Origin: Polynucleobacter sp. es-EL-1
GTDB lineage: Bacteria > Pseudomonadota > Gammaproteobacteria > Burkholderiales > Burkholderiaceae
NCBI RefSeq assembly: GCF_018687975.1
Contig: NZ_CP061310.1
Coordinates: forward strand, 434,001 to 498,000
Direction of reading: 5' to 3'
Length of the DNA stretch: 64,000 bases
Position numbers and translations under genes: made by a program. The notes beneath the pieces are model-generated. The model did no database searches. It worked only from the letters and a program-made list of their open reading frames with translations, and was not told the origin of the DNA. This document shows, in pieces, positions 7,218 to 15,397 of the stretch (the stretch's first letter is position 1; each line of letters starts with the position of its first letter).

Positions 7218-9209
7218 TTAGAAATTATATTTTGCATTGACAAAATAGGTTGTTGGTGTAGTGGGGTAGTAGTAGTAACCACGTGAAGAGTTGTAACCAC
7301 CAGTGGTGGCATAAGAATTTCCGCCAATGTTTTTGATCATGAATTTGGTTTCCCATGAATGAATTCTGTAGTTGATATAAATATCTGCAGCAACATAGGA
7401 TGGAATCTTAGCTAGTGAATTGGTAATTGCTGGATCCGATTCATAGTTTTGGTTGCTGACATAATTCACAACAGCCCCTGCACTCCAGCTTGTATTAAAC
7501 ATATACTGCGCCCGAGCATTTAACAGAAGATCTGGCGATAGACCTACTCCAACACCAGCAATTTCACCAGTAGTGAAAGTTGATCTTTGAATCTTTCCGC
7601 CACCAGCAAGCGTTAAGTTTTTGGTGATATTGCTTGAGGAGTCAAAAAGAAAGCCTGTGCGATTAATGTTGCCAGCAGTATTAATATTGCTTCCACTGGA
7701 AGGGTCATAACGAATTTCATTTTGTGTAATTGATTGAAATACGAGAGCTGAAAGATGGGTTTGACGAAGTTTCCAATCTCCCCCGACTGAATACGTTTGT
7801 GAGATTTGCGGCTTTAAGATGCCATTGAAAACTGGGGTGTAAGTGTCTGGATTAAAGCCCCAGAATTCGTCAGTATTAGGGAATCGATAAGACTGATCCC
7901 ATTTGATAAATACTTTTTGTCCCGCTTGATAGTTGTAATTAAAGGCTATATCTCCAGCGTTAGCAGAGTACTTTTGATTTGCACTAATGGTTGATCCGCT
8001 AGAGAAATCATTTGCAGATGCATTCTGTGCTTGATGTCTGAAGCCCCCGCTTGCCTCCAATCCATTAATCGCCTTCAGTGGAATTCGTGATACGAGATAC
8101 ATGGATTGATTGAGGATACTTACGTTTTGTTGAAGACTGGTATTACCAAAAGTTAACCCAGAAGAGCTGCTTTGGGAGGCTTGATTAAAGTCATAGCCTA
8201 TTACTGTTGATCCCCATTCGCCAAAATTAGCTTTGATCTTCGGTGCAATTGCAAGTTGCCAGTTGGGGTATAGAACGTAGTAAGGATATGCGGGGATATT
8301 GGAGCTGGTATTTTTATTTGAGTATGTACCATCAATGTCAAACGTTAGCCGATCATCAATTGCTTTAATAAAGCCAGCCCTGACTCCAGAATTATCGGTA
8401 GTGATCGTTGACCCTATGAATGTTGATCTGGCTGATTGGGAGTCACCCTGGCCTGCCTGACCGAGCACAGCTCCAGGAGTTTGAGAATTTGAGTGATTAA
8501 AGAATATATCGGCGTAGACCTTATCTATTCCACCTAATGATTGGGTTACTTTGCCATCAAACGAGTATGCGTTCGCTGCCGAATTTTCTCTCCAACCATC
8601 TGTATTAGACGAGTTTGCAGTGAGTTGAATAGTTGTGTCATTAACCGTATTTCTCAATATTGCATTGCCAATGACCGTGTTGTAACTTCCATAGGTAATT
8701 GCAGCTTGATTAAGATTTTTTGCTCCTCCATTGGTGATGATATTAATTACACCGCCAACAGCGCCATTGCCATACTGAACACTGGCGCCACCTTGAAGCA
8801 GCTCTATTCTCTCAATGGAGTCAATTGGAATGGATTCCCAATTGATGGTCCCAGAATCAATGGGATTTAATCTTTGCCCATCAACCAGTATTAATGTGTT
8901 GCTATTTGCTGTTGCTCCATAACCGCCCATATCAACTGAGGCATCTAAATTAAGGGGATTGCCGCTCGTACTTTTTACATTTACTCCTCCAATTTGAGAT
9001 AACACTTCGGGAATATTATTTGAAGTGGAGTTTGCAATTTCATCGCGAGTGATGACTTTGACGTTTGCCGGAACTTCATTGAGGTTTTCCTCAAAGCGAG
9101 ATCCCGAAACGATGACTGTCGATGGAGAATTTTGAGCGGCTGCGCTAAATGTGATTGCCGCGCCACAAAATAGGGTGGCGAGTGCTTTACTACTGAACTG
9201 CTGTTTCAT
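7218..9209 (-). CDS. btuB: TonB-dependent cobalamin outer-membrane receptor (BtuB-like)
   Basis: A 663-residue outer-membrane beta-barrel with an N-terminal plug. A signal peptide (ALATLFCGAAITFSAAAQ) is followed by the TonB box region STVIVSGSRFEE. The plug motifs are VPANVKVITRDEI, EVLSQIGGVNV, LILVDGQRLNP and RIELLQGGASVQYGNGAVGGVINI. The C-terminus ends with an aromatic beta-strand (TYFVNAKYNF), as expected for barrel insertion. A GTG at 9233 would extend it by eight residues, but the ATG at 9209 begins a canonical signal peptide and is preferred, although no strong ribosome site is visible. It is the first gene after the cobalamin riboswitch and imports B12 using TonB energy. Confidence 0.9.
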   Translation of the reverse strand: MKQQFSSKALATLFCGAAITFSAAAQNSPSTVIVSGSRFEENLNEVPANVKVITRDEIANSTSNNIPEVLSQIGGVNVKSTSGNPLNLDASVDMGGYGATANSNTLILVDGQRLNPIDSGTINWESIPIDSIERIELLQGGASVQYGNGAVGGVINIITNGGAKNLNQAAITYGSYNTVIGNAILRNTVNDTTIQLTANSSNTDGWRENSAANAYSFDGKVTQSLGGIDKVYADIFFNHSNSQTPGAVLGQAGQGDSQSARSTFIGSTITTDNSGVRAGFIKAIDDRLTFDIDGTYSNKNTSSNIPAYPYYVLYPNWQLAIAPKIKANFGEWGSTVIGYDFNQASQSSSSGLTFGNTSLQQNVSILNQSMYLVSRIPLKAINGLEASGGFRHQAQNASANDFSSGSTISANQKYSANAGDIAFNYNYQAGQKVFIKWDQSYRFPNTDEFWGFNPDTYTPVFNGILKPQISQTYSVGGDWKLRQTHLSALVFQSITQNEIRYDPSSGSNINTAGNINRTGFLFDSSSNITKNLTLAGGGKIQRSTFTTGEIAGVGVGLSPDLLLNARAQYMFNTSWSAGAVVNYVSNQNYESDPAITNSLAKIPSYVAADIYINYRIHSWETKFMIKNIGGNSYATTGGYNSSRGYYYYPTTPTTYFVNAKYNF

Positions 9210-9640
9210 GTGAACTTTCTGCCTGCGATTCACCTAGCTCACTTCCCCGTAAGCTGGGTCGAACAGAACTTCACTTCATGAGAGCTCAGGCGTCAATTGG
9301 GCACCTTGCCAGGAGGCAGGGGATGCTTCATCGGCGCGCGAAGGTCCCCGTCCGCAAAATTCCACCTGTCTTGGCCGGTATCCGGGCTAGTAAATCTCAG
9401 AATTTGGCCTTCCCATGCAATTGACACGCACAGTGGCTCATTCAAATTCCTGACGCACTGACTTAAAAGTTAGGGCGCATTTACTTACCGTTGCGGGGGC
9501 AGCACACGTTTAGTGTTTCCCGTTTAACTTTATTGCATTGCAACAAAGCACCACGACAGGCATATTCTATCTCAGTAGACCCTCTGGAAATGCTTAAATC
9601 CCAAAAAAGCCTACAATATAGGCACTAGGATTAAGGATTC
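9210..9640. other. Gene-free interval between btuB and the Crp/Fnr gene
   Basis: This 431-base stretch is almost wholly the btuB leader. The riboswitch occupies 9340-9540. The part nearer btuB (9210-9339) holds the expression platform. It contains the hairpin arms TGCC and GGCA around CTCCT near 9303-9316, and a possible 12-codon reading frame (minus strand 9293-9331, MKHPLPPGKVPN) with no clear ribosome site. The part nearer the Crp/Fnr gene (9541-9640) must hold two divergent promoters. CTACAATATAGG near 9610-9621 includes a TACAAT-like -10 for the regulator. Confidence 0.6.
9340..9540 (-). promoter_or_regulatory. Cobalamin (B12) riboswitch
   Basis: Read on the minus strand, the leader has every landmark of the AdoCbl riboswitch in order. 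These are GGGAAAC (9515-9521), TGCCCCCGCAACGG (9488-9501), GCCACTG (9431-9437), GGGAAGG (9409-9415) and the B12 box AGCCCGGATACCGGCC (about 9374-9389). It sits in front of btuB-btuF-btuC-btuD. When the coenzyme is bound, such leaders shut off expression of the transport operon. About 130 bases separate the B12 box from the btuB start. No T-rich terminator is evident there, so control at translation is the more likely mode; that is inference. Confidence 0.95.
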
Positions 9641-10258
9641 ATGACTGCATTAGACAAGCACCCCGAAAAAAACCTGATTCGTCTTCAACTGAGTCAAAAC
9701 TCAGTACTTAAAAGCTTGGATCCGGCAGCAATGGCTGAGTTAGAGCGCCATTTAGAGATCTCAGATCTTAAAAAATCAGAAATTTTATTGCACCAAGGTG
9801 ATCATCAGATGGAGCAGTACTTTGTTCTGGATGGCATTTTGAAGCGGATTGTCTCTAGCGCAGATGCCAAAGAAATGATCTTGCGTTTCGCGATTGAGAA
9901 AGACATTGAGACAAGTTACGCCGCATGGCGCCTTAAGACCTCAGCTCCTTACAGTATTGCTTGTGTTACCAAGGCTCGTGTAGCCCGCATGCCACTAAAG
10001 AAATGGGCAGAATTCTTGGATGCCCATAAGCCATTAAAAGAAAGCTTTGAATTTGAGGTAATGCGCCTGATGAGTGAAATCATGGCCCATACGATTACCT
10101 TACATATGCTCGATGCTCCTGGCCGAGTAGAGCGTTTTTTACGTAAATATGAGGACTTATTTGAGCTTCTACCTAAAAAAGAGCTCGCCGCATACCTCAA
10201 TTTATCCCCAGAGACATTAAGTCGCCTAAAAACTAAGCACAAAGAGCTTTTTGTCTAG
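9641..10258 (+). CDS. Crp/Fnr-family transcription regulator
   Basis: A 205-residue regulator with an N-terminal cyclic-nucleotide-type beta-roll (residues 20-120: KSEILLHQGDHQMEQYFVLDGILKR, then MILRFAIEKDIE). A dimer helix and a C-terminal helix-turn-helix (KKELAAYLNLSPETLSRLKTK, near residue 180) follow. The recognition helix SPETLSRL corresponds to the family's xxExxSR pattern. It has one cysteine and lacks the N-terminal cysteine cluster of true FNR, so it is not an Fe-S oxygen sensor of that type; the effector is unknown. It lies directly upstream of oxc on the same strand. An FNR-like dyad sits in the gap (10292-10305), so it is the obvious candidate regulator of the oxalate genes and perhaps of itself. 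It could also be a global regulator placed here by chance. Confidence 0.85.
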   Translation: MTALDKHPEKNLIRLQLSQNSVLKSLDPAAMAELERHLEISDLKKSEILLHQGDHQMEQYFVLDGILKRIVSSADAKEMILRFAIEKDIETSYAAWRLKTSAPYSIACVTKARVARMPLKKWAEFLDAHKPLKESFEFEVMRLMSEIMAHTITLHMLDAPGRVERFLRKYEDLFELLPKKELAAYLNLSPETLSRLKTKHKELFV

Positions 10259-10291
10259 CGCAAAAAAGTTGTTTCTAGATTTCAGGGGAAA

Positions 10292-10305
10292 TTGACCGAA
10301 GTCAA
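10292..10305. promoter_or_regulatory. FNR/CRP-type operator candidate before oxc
   Basis: The sequence TTGACCGAAGTCAA is a perfect dyad, TTGAC-N4-GTCAA, close to the FNR/DNR consensus TTGAT-N4-ATCAA. It lies 34 bases after the Crp/Fnr gene and about 160 bases before oxc. The flanks GGGGA and TCCCC extend it into a larger inverted repeat, so it could instead act as an RNA hairpin at the end of the regulator transcript. Nearer to oxc are two further dyads: TTAGC-GAAA-GCTAA (10400-10413) and TGAAC-N9-GTTCA (10421-10439). Confidence 0.5.
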
Positions 10306-10466
10306 TGATGATCCCCACCCTCAAGCCTAAGATTCATCTCAGCCTCATCGGGGTCTTAAGAGTCACCCGTGGCATTACTAATAACTTAATTGGAGACAGT
10401 TAGCGAAAGCTAAGTTGCATTGAACATGATTTACGTTCAGGCAATGTAATTAACTAAAAAATTTCT

Positions 10467-12176
10467 ATGACAACAGACAATCAAAATACACAAGTAACTG
10501 ATGGCTTTCATCTCGTCATTGATGCTTTAAAAGCAAATGACCTTGACACCATTTTTGGTTTAGTTGGAATTCCAATTACCGACTTGTGCCGTTTGGCTCA
10601 AGCAGAAGGTATGCGTTTTATTGGTTTCCGCCACGAGCAGCATGCAGGTAACGCTGCTGCAATTGCTGGTTACATGACGCAAAAGCCTGGTATCTGTATG
10701 ACTGTTTCAGCACCTGGTTTCTTGAATGGTTTGACTGCACTGGCTAACGCTACAGTGAATTGCTTCCCGATGATTTTGATCTCCGGTTCAAGTGAGCGTG
10801 AAATCGTTGACTTGCAACAAGGTGACTACGAAGAGATGGATCAGCTCAATGCAGCTAAGCCATATTGCAAAGCGGCTTATCGTATTAATCATATTGAGGA
10901 TATTGGCATTGGTTTTGCTCGTGCAATTCGTGCTGCGGTATCTGGCCGGCCTGGTGGCGTGTACTTGGATTTGCCAGCGCAGTTGCTTTCCCAAACAATG
11001 CCTGTTGAAGAAGCCAAGAAGTCTATCTTCAAAGTAATTGATCCTATTCCACGTCAAATTCCAGCTGCTGATGCAGTTGAACGTGCGTTAAATGTACTAA
11101 AGGGTGCAAAGCGTCCATTGATTCTCTTGGGCAAAGGTGCAGCTTATGCACAGGCTGATAAAGAAATTCGAGACTTGATTGAAAAATCGGGCATCCCTTA
11201 CTTGCCAATGTCGATGGCTAAAGGCTTGTTGCCAGATAACCATCCACAGTCTGCTTCTGCAGCGCGCTCATTTGTATTGGCTGAGGCTGATGCTGTGATG
11301 TTGGTTGGTGCACGCCTGAATTGGTTGCTTGCTCACGGCAAAGGTAAGACATGGGGCAAAGATCCTAAGAAATTTATTCAGATCGATATTCAAGCAAACG
11401 AAGTCGATAGCAACGTACAAATCGATGCGCCATTGATTGGTGATATCGGCTCAGTAGTTGGTGAGCTCTTGAAGGGGATTGGTTCAGTTCCAAAGCCAGC
11501 CTCTGATTGGATTAATGCCATCAACGAGAAAAAAGATAAGAACATGGCGAAGATGGCTGAGACTCTTGCAAAAGAAGCCTCACCAATGAACTTCCATGGC
11601 GCATTGCGTGCTATCCGTGATGTGATCAAGAAGAATCCAGATGTGAACTTGGTAAACGAAGGTGCAAATACGCTTGACTACTGCCGCGCAATTGTGGATA
11701 TGTACAAGCCTCGTAAGCGTTTTGACTCAGGTACCTGGGGCATCATGGGTATTGGTATGGGCTACGCTATTGGCGCTGCTGTTACCAGTGGCTTGCCAAC
11801 TGTTGCCGTTGAGGGCGATAGCGCCTTTGGCTTTAGCGGTATGGAATTAGAAACCATCTGCCGCTACAACTTGCCAATCACTACAGTGGTGTTTAACAAC
11901 AATGGCGTGTATCGCGGTACCGACATAAATCCAACTGGTGGTGCGGATGTCGCGCCTACGGTATTTGTGAAAGACGCACGTTACGACAAGATGATTGAGG
12001 CATTTGGTGGTGTTGGTTACTACGTCACTACCCCAGCAGAATTGGAAGCTGCATTAACTAAGGCGATTGCTGAAGGTAAGCCGGCCTTGATTAATGCGGT
12101 AATCGATGAAACAGCCGGAACAGAAAGTGGACGTTTAACAAACTTGAACCCATCGACTGCTGCAGGCAAGCATTAA
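10467..12176 (+). CDS. oxc: Oxalyl-CoA decarboxylase
   Basis: A 569-residue thiamine-diphosphate enzyme that converts oxalyl-CoA to formyl-CoA and CO2 in the cytoplasm. The N-terminal cofactor-activating glutamate lies in FRHEQHAGNAAAIAGY (about E57). The C-terminal ThDP/Mg motif is EGDSAFGFSGMELETICRYN, ending at the paired asparagines FNNNGVY. The length and the sequence FGLVGIPITDL match the Oxalobacter-type enzyme rather than acetolactate synthase. A formyl-CoA:oxalate CoA-transferase gene follows after 59 bases, giving the complete oxalate cycle. The leader is about 200 bases and carries several dyads, including an FNR-like site. The ATG at 10467 is followed directly by the conserved N-terminus; no strong ribosome site is visible. 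Confidence 0.95.
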   Translation: MTTDNQNTQVTDGFHLVIDALKANDLDTIFGLVGIPITDLCRLAQAEGMRFIGFRHEQHAGNAAAIAGYMTQKPGICMTVSAPGFLNGLTALANATVNCFPMILISGSSEREIVDLQQGDYEEMDQLNAAKPYCKAAYRINHIEDIGIGFARAIRAAVSGRPGGVYLDLPAQLLSQTMPVEEAKKSIFKVIDPIPRQIPAADAVERALNVLKGAKRPLILLGKGAAYAQADKEIRDLIEKSGIPYLPMSMAKGLLPDNHPQSASAARSFVLAEADAVMLVGARLNWLLAHGKGKTWGKDPKKFIQIDIQANEVDSNVQIDAPLIGDIGSVVGELLKGIGSVPKPASDWINAINEKKDKNMAKMAETLAKEASPMNFHGALRAIRDVIKKNPDVNLVNEGANTLDYCRAIVDMYKPRKRFDSGTWGIMGIGMGYAIGAAVTSGLPTVAVEGDSAFGFSGMELETICRYNLPITTVVFNNNGVYRGTDINPTGGADVAPTVFVKDARYDKMIEAFGGVGYYVTTPAELEAALTKAIAEGKPALINAVIDETAGTESGRLTNLNPSTAAGKH

Positions 12177-12235
12177 TTAGCAATTTATAAAAAACATTTA
12201 GTAAAAACTAAGTAATACTTTAAGGAGAAACAAAC

Positions 12236-13486
12236 ATGACTAAACCATTAGACGGCATCCGCATTATCGATTTCACACACGTACAAGCAGGTCCTGCATG
12301 TACTCAATTGTTGGGTTTTTATGGCGCTGATGTGATTAAGGTTGAGCGTCCCGGTTCTGGCGATGTCACTCGCAGCCAGTTGCGCGACGTTCCTGGTGCA
12401 GATGCTTTGTACTTCACTATGTTGAATGGTAACAAGCGCTCTTTAACTCTGGATACTAAGACCCCAGAAGGTAAAGAAGTGTTGGAAAAAATGATCAAAG
12501 TTTCTGACGTCATGGTTGAGAACTTTGGTCCTGGCGCATTGGATCGCATGGGTTTCTCTTGGAAGCGTATCCAAGAACTTAATCCAAAAATGATCTTGGC
12601 TTCTGTAAAAGGCTTTAGTGATGGCCACTCATATGAGGACTTAAAGGTCTATGAGAACGTCGCTCAGTGTGCTGGTGGTGCTGCTTCAACTACTGGTTTC
12701 TGGGATGGCCCTCCTACAGTTTCTGCTGCAGCCTTAGGTGATTCCAATACTGGTATGCACTTGGCGATTGGTATTTTGACTGCATTGATGCAGCGTCAAA
12801 AAACTGGCAAGGGTCAAAAAGTTTCTTGCTCAATGCAAGACGCTGTATTGAACTTATGTCGTGTGAAGTTACGTGATCAACAGCGTTTGGACAAAGTTGG
12901 CTATTTGGAAGAGTATCCACAGTATCCACATGGTTCATTCACTGACGTAGTGCCACGTGGCGGTAACGCTGGTGGTGGCGGTCAGCCAGGTTGGGTATTG
13001 AAGTGTAAGGGTTGGGAAACAGATCCAAACGCCTACATTTACTTCACTATTCAAGGCCATGCTTGGGAGCCAATTACTAAGGCTCTAGGTAAACCAGAGT
13101 GGGCAACTGATCCAGCGTATATGACTGCCGAAGCTCGTCAAGATAAGATTTTTGACATCTTCGCAACTATTGAAGACTGGCTCAAAGATAAGACTAAGTA
13201 TGAGGCTGTTGATATCCTCCGCAAGTTTGATATCCCATGCGCTCCAGTTCTCTCGATGAAAGAGTTGGCTGCTTCACCAGACTTGCGTAAGAGTGGTTCT
13301 ATCGTTGAAGTTGACCACAAGGTACGTGGCAAATATTTAACTATCGGTAGTCCAATCAAGTTCTCAGATTTGGAAATCGAAGTGAAGCCTTCGCCTGTAT
13401 TGGGTGAGCACACTGATGAAGTGTTGTCAGACCTCGGTTACAACGCTGATGACATTGCTAAGTTGCATGCAGCAAAAGCAGTTTAA
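12236..13486 (+). CDS. frc: Formyl-CoA:oxalate CoA-transferase, copy 1
   Basis: A 416-residue class III CoA-transferase that moves CoA from formyl-CoA to oxalate, giving oxalyl-CoA and formate. Key residues fall at the expected positions: Gln17 in THVQAGP, the catalytic Asp169 in LGDSNTG, and the mobile glycine loop GGGGQP at about 246-251. AAGGAGAAACAAAC in front of the ATG is a strong ribosome site. It lies 59 bases after oxc and forms the core oxalate operon with it. A strong terminator follows at 13520-13546. A second, related copy lies at 14150-15397. Confidence 0.95.
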   Translation: MTKPLDGIRIIDFTHVQAGPACTQLLGFYGADVIKVERPGSGDVTRSQLRDVPGADALYFTMLNGNKRSLTLDTKTPEGKEVLEKMIKVSDVMVENFGPGALDRMGFSWKRIQELNPKMILASVKGFSDGHSYEDLKVYENVAQCAGGAASTTGFWDGPPTVSAAALGDSNTGMHLAIGILTALMQRQKTGKGQKVSCSMQDAVLNLCRVKLRDQQRLDKVGYLEEYPQYPHGSFTDVVPRGGNAGGGGQPGWVLKCKGWETDPNAYIYFTIQGHAWEPITKALGKPEWATDPAYMTAEARQDKIFDIFATIEDWLKDKTKYEAVDILRKFDIPCAPVLSMKELAASPDLRKSGSIVEVDHKVRGKYLTIGSPIKFSDLEIEVKPSPVLGEHTDEVLSDLGYNADDIAKLHAAKAV

Positions 13487-13519
13487 GTTTAATAACGATA
13501 AAAATCTGTATTAACTTTG

Positions 13520-13546
13520 AGGGCGCTCCTAGTGGGCGCCTTTTTT
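13520..13546 (+). terminator. Rho-independent terminator after frc copy 1
   Basis: GGGCGC and GGGCGCC flank the loop TCCTAGT and are followed by a run of six T. The pairing arms are GGCGC and GCGCC. This ends the oxc-frc transcript and separates it from the PAS gene. Confidence 0.85.
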
Positions 13547-13580
13547 ATTCCTGAAATTCTGGGATAGACGTTAGACTGGG

Positions 13581-14012
13581 ATGATGAAAACCTCTGTAGA
13601 TTTGACGCAGCTCTTAGACGCTATTGGTGATGCCGTTATTGTTGCTGACGCACAAGAAAAAATTGTCTTGTGGAATGCAGCCGCAAGCCGTATTTTTGGA
13701 TACTCTGAAGAGGAGGCGCTTGGTAGCGCTTTAGATCTCATTGTTCCTGAGCGTCAACGTCAAAGGCATAACGAGGGTTACAGCAAGTCTATGGAATCCG
13801 GCATTACTCGTTATGGCACATCTTTGCTCAAGGTCCCAGCAAAACATAAAGATGGAAGCATCTTATCCATCGCTTTTACTGTTGGCATGTTGTTTGATGA
13901 AAGCCACAAAGCCTGTGGAGTTGCTGCAGTTATTCGGGATGAGACCTCACGTTTTGCTGAGGAACGAATGCTAAAAAAACGTATTGCTGATCTTGAAAGT
14001 GGCGCTTCTTAG
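13581..14012 (+). CDS. Stand-alone PAS-domain protein
   Basis: A 143-residue protein made of a single PAS domain: LLDAIGDAVIVADAQEKIVLWNAAASRIFGYSEEEALG, then LIVPERQRQRHNEGY, and a PAC-like end GVAAVIRDETSRFAEER. A short helix, possibly coiled coil, closes the protein. No kinase, GGDEF or DNA-binding domain is attached, so any output must pass through a partner. It is widely related to PAS sensors that bind haem, flavin or small ligands; no cofactor can be assigned here. It sits between two formyl-CoA transferase genes on the same strand, with a terminator before it and palindromes after it. Involvement in sensing oxalate or energy state is a guess from position only. Confidence 0.8.
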   Translation: MMKTSVDLTQLLDAIGDAVIVADAQEKIVLWNAAASRIFGYSEEEALGSALDLIVPERQRQRHNEGYSKSMESGITRYGTSLLKVPAKHKDGSILSIAFTVGMLFDESHKACGVAAVIRDETSRFAEERMLKKRIADLESGAS

Positions 14013-14022
14013 CCCAATATAG

Positions 14023-14072
14023 AAAATATATAGGGTTTACCCCATATTTTGGCTGGAATAAGCCATATTCCA
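14023..14072. promoter_or_regulatory. Two adjacent palindromes before frc copy 2
   Basis: The first palindrome has arms AAAATAT (14023-14029) and ATATTTT (14044-14050), with GGG and CCC pairing inside. The second has arms TGGAATA (14054-14060) and TATTCCA (14066-14072). They lie between the PAS gene and the second frc, about 80-125 bases before its ATG. The first could act as a weak terminator ending in TTTT; the second looks more like a protein-binding site. Function is unproven. Confidence 0.4.
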
Positions 14073-14149
14073 CAACACATCTTTTACCGCATTTTCTCGC
14101 TGGTAAAATCGCGTTAATTCAAAATTTCAATCTTATTAGGACTTTAATC

Positions 14150-15397
14150 ATGGCAAAAGCACTAGAAGGGGTCAAAATTCTTGACTTCACACACGTTCAA
14201 TCTGGACCTACTTGTACTCAGTTACTCGCTTGGTTTGGCGCAGATGTTATCAAGGTAGAAAAATCAGGTGAGGGCGATGCAACACGTGGTCAGTTACGCG
14301 ACATCCCTGATGCTGATAGCTTGTATTTCACGATGCTCAATCACAACAAGCGTTCCATTACTGTGAACACTAAAACTCCTAAAGGCAAAGAAATTCTTGA
14401 GCGCCTAATTAAGGAGTGTGATGTCTTGGTAGAAAACTTTGCACCAGGTGCGCTAGATCGTATGGGATTTTCTTGGGAGCGTATTCAAGAACTCAATCCC
14501 ATGATGATCATGGCATCGGTCAAAGGTTTTGGTCCTGGACCTTACGAAGACTGCAAGGTTTATGAGAACGTTGCGCAATGTGCCGGCGGCTCAGCATCTA
14601 CTACTGGTTTTGATGACGGCCCTCCCATGGTGACTGGCGCACAAATTGGTGATAGTGGAACAGGTCTTCATTTAGCGTTGGGTATCGTGACAGCACTCTA
14701 TCAACGTACCCATTCTGGACGTGGTCAGAAAGTATTGGCGGCAATGCAAGATGCGGTCTTGAATCTTTGCCGCGTGAAGTTGCGTGACCAACAGCGCTTA
14801 GAGCGCAATGGCCTCATGCAAGAATATCCACAGTTTCCAAATGGTGAGTTTGGCGACTCTGTTCCCCGCGCTGGCAATGCTTCTGGCGGTGGTCAGCCTG
14901 GCTGGATTGTGAAATGCAAAGGCTGGGAAACAGACCCTAACGCATACATGTATGTCATTGTGCAAGGTCCAGTATGGGAGGCTGTATGTAAAGTGATTGG
15001 TCGCGAGGACTGGATTACTGATGTACGTTTTGCTTCACCAATGGCCCGCTTGCCACACTTGATGGAAATTTTTGGTGAAATTGAAAAATGGACTATGACT
15101 AAAACGAAGTTTGAAGTCATGGATATTTTGAATAAGTACGATATTCCATGCGGCCCTATTCTTTCAATGAAAGAAATTGCTGAAGAGCCAGCATTGCGTG
15201 CTACAGGAACTGTGGTTGAGGTTGATCATCCAATTCGTGGCAAGTATCTGACTGTTGGTAATCCAATCAAGATGTCTGATAGCCCAACTGAAGTAACACG
15301 TTCACCTTTATTAGGCGAGCACACCGATGAGATTCTGAATGAGTTGGGCTACTCCACGGATGAACTGATTTCCTTACGTCACGATAAGGTTATCTAA
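14150..15397 (+). CDS. frc: Formyl-CoA:oxalate CoA-transferase, copy 2
   Basis: A 415-residue class III CoA-transferase strongly similar along its whole length to the copy at 12236-13486. Gln17 (THVQSGP) and the catalytic aspartate (about D168, in IGDSGTG) are kept. The flexible loop reads SGGGQP instead of GGGGQP, so one loop glycine is serine, a change that could alter loop motion or substrate choice. It may be a second formyl-CoA:oxalate transferase or one acting on another acyl-CoA pair. Its stop overlaps the start of the formyltransferase gene by one base (TAATG), so the two are translated together. It has its own leader with palindromes and is probably controlled separately from oxc. 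Confidence 0.88.
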   Translation: MAKALEGVKILDFTHVQSGPTCTQLLAWFGADVIKVEKSGEGDATRGQLRDIPDADSLYFTMLNHNKRSITVNTKTPKGKEILERLIKECDVLVENFAPGALDRMGFSWERIQELNPMMIMASVKGFGPGPYEDCKVYENVAQCAGGSASTTGFDDGPPMVTGAQIGDSGTGLHLALGIVTALYQRTHSGRGQKVLAAMQDAVLNLCRVKLRDQQRLERNGLMQEYPQFPNGEFGDSVPRAGNASGGGQPGWIVKCKGWETDPNAYMYVIVQGPVWEAVCKVIGREDWITDVRFASPMARLPHLMEIFGEIEKWTMTKTKFEVMDILNKYDIPCGPILSMKEIAEEPALRATGTVVEVDHPIRGKYLTVGNPIKMSDSPTEVTRSPLLGEHTDEILNELGYSTDELISLRHDKVI

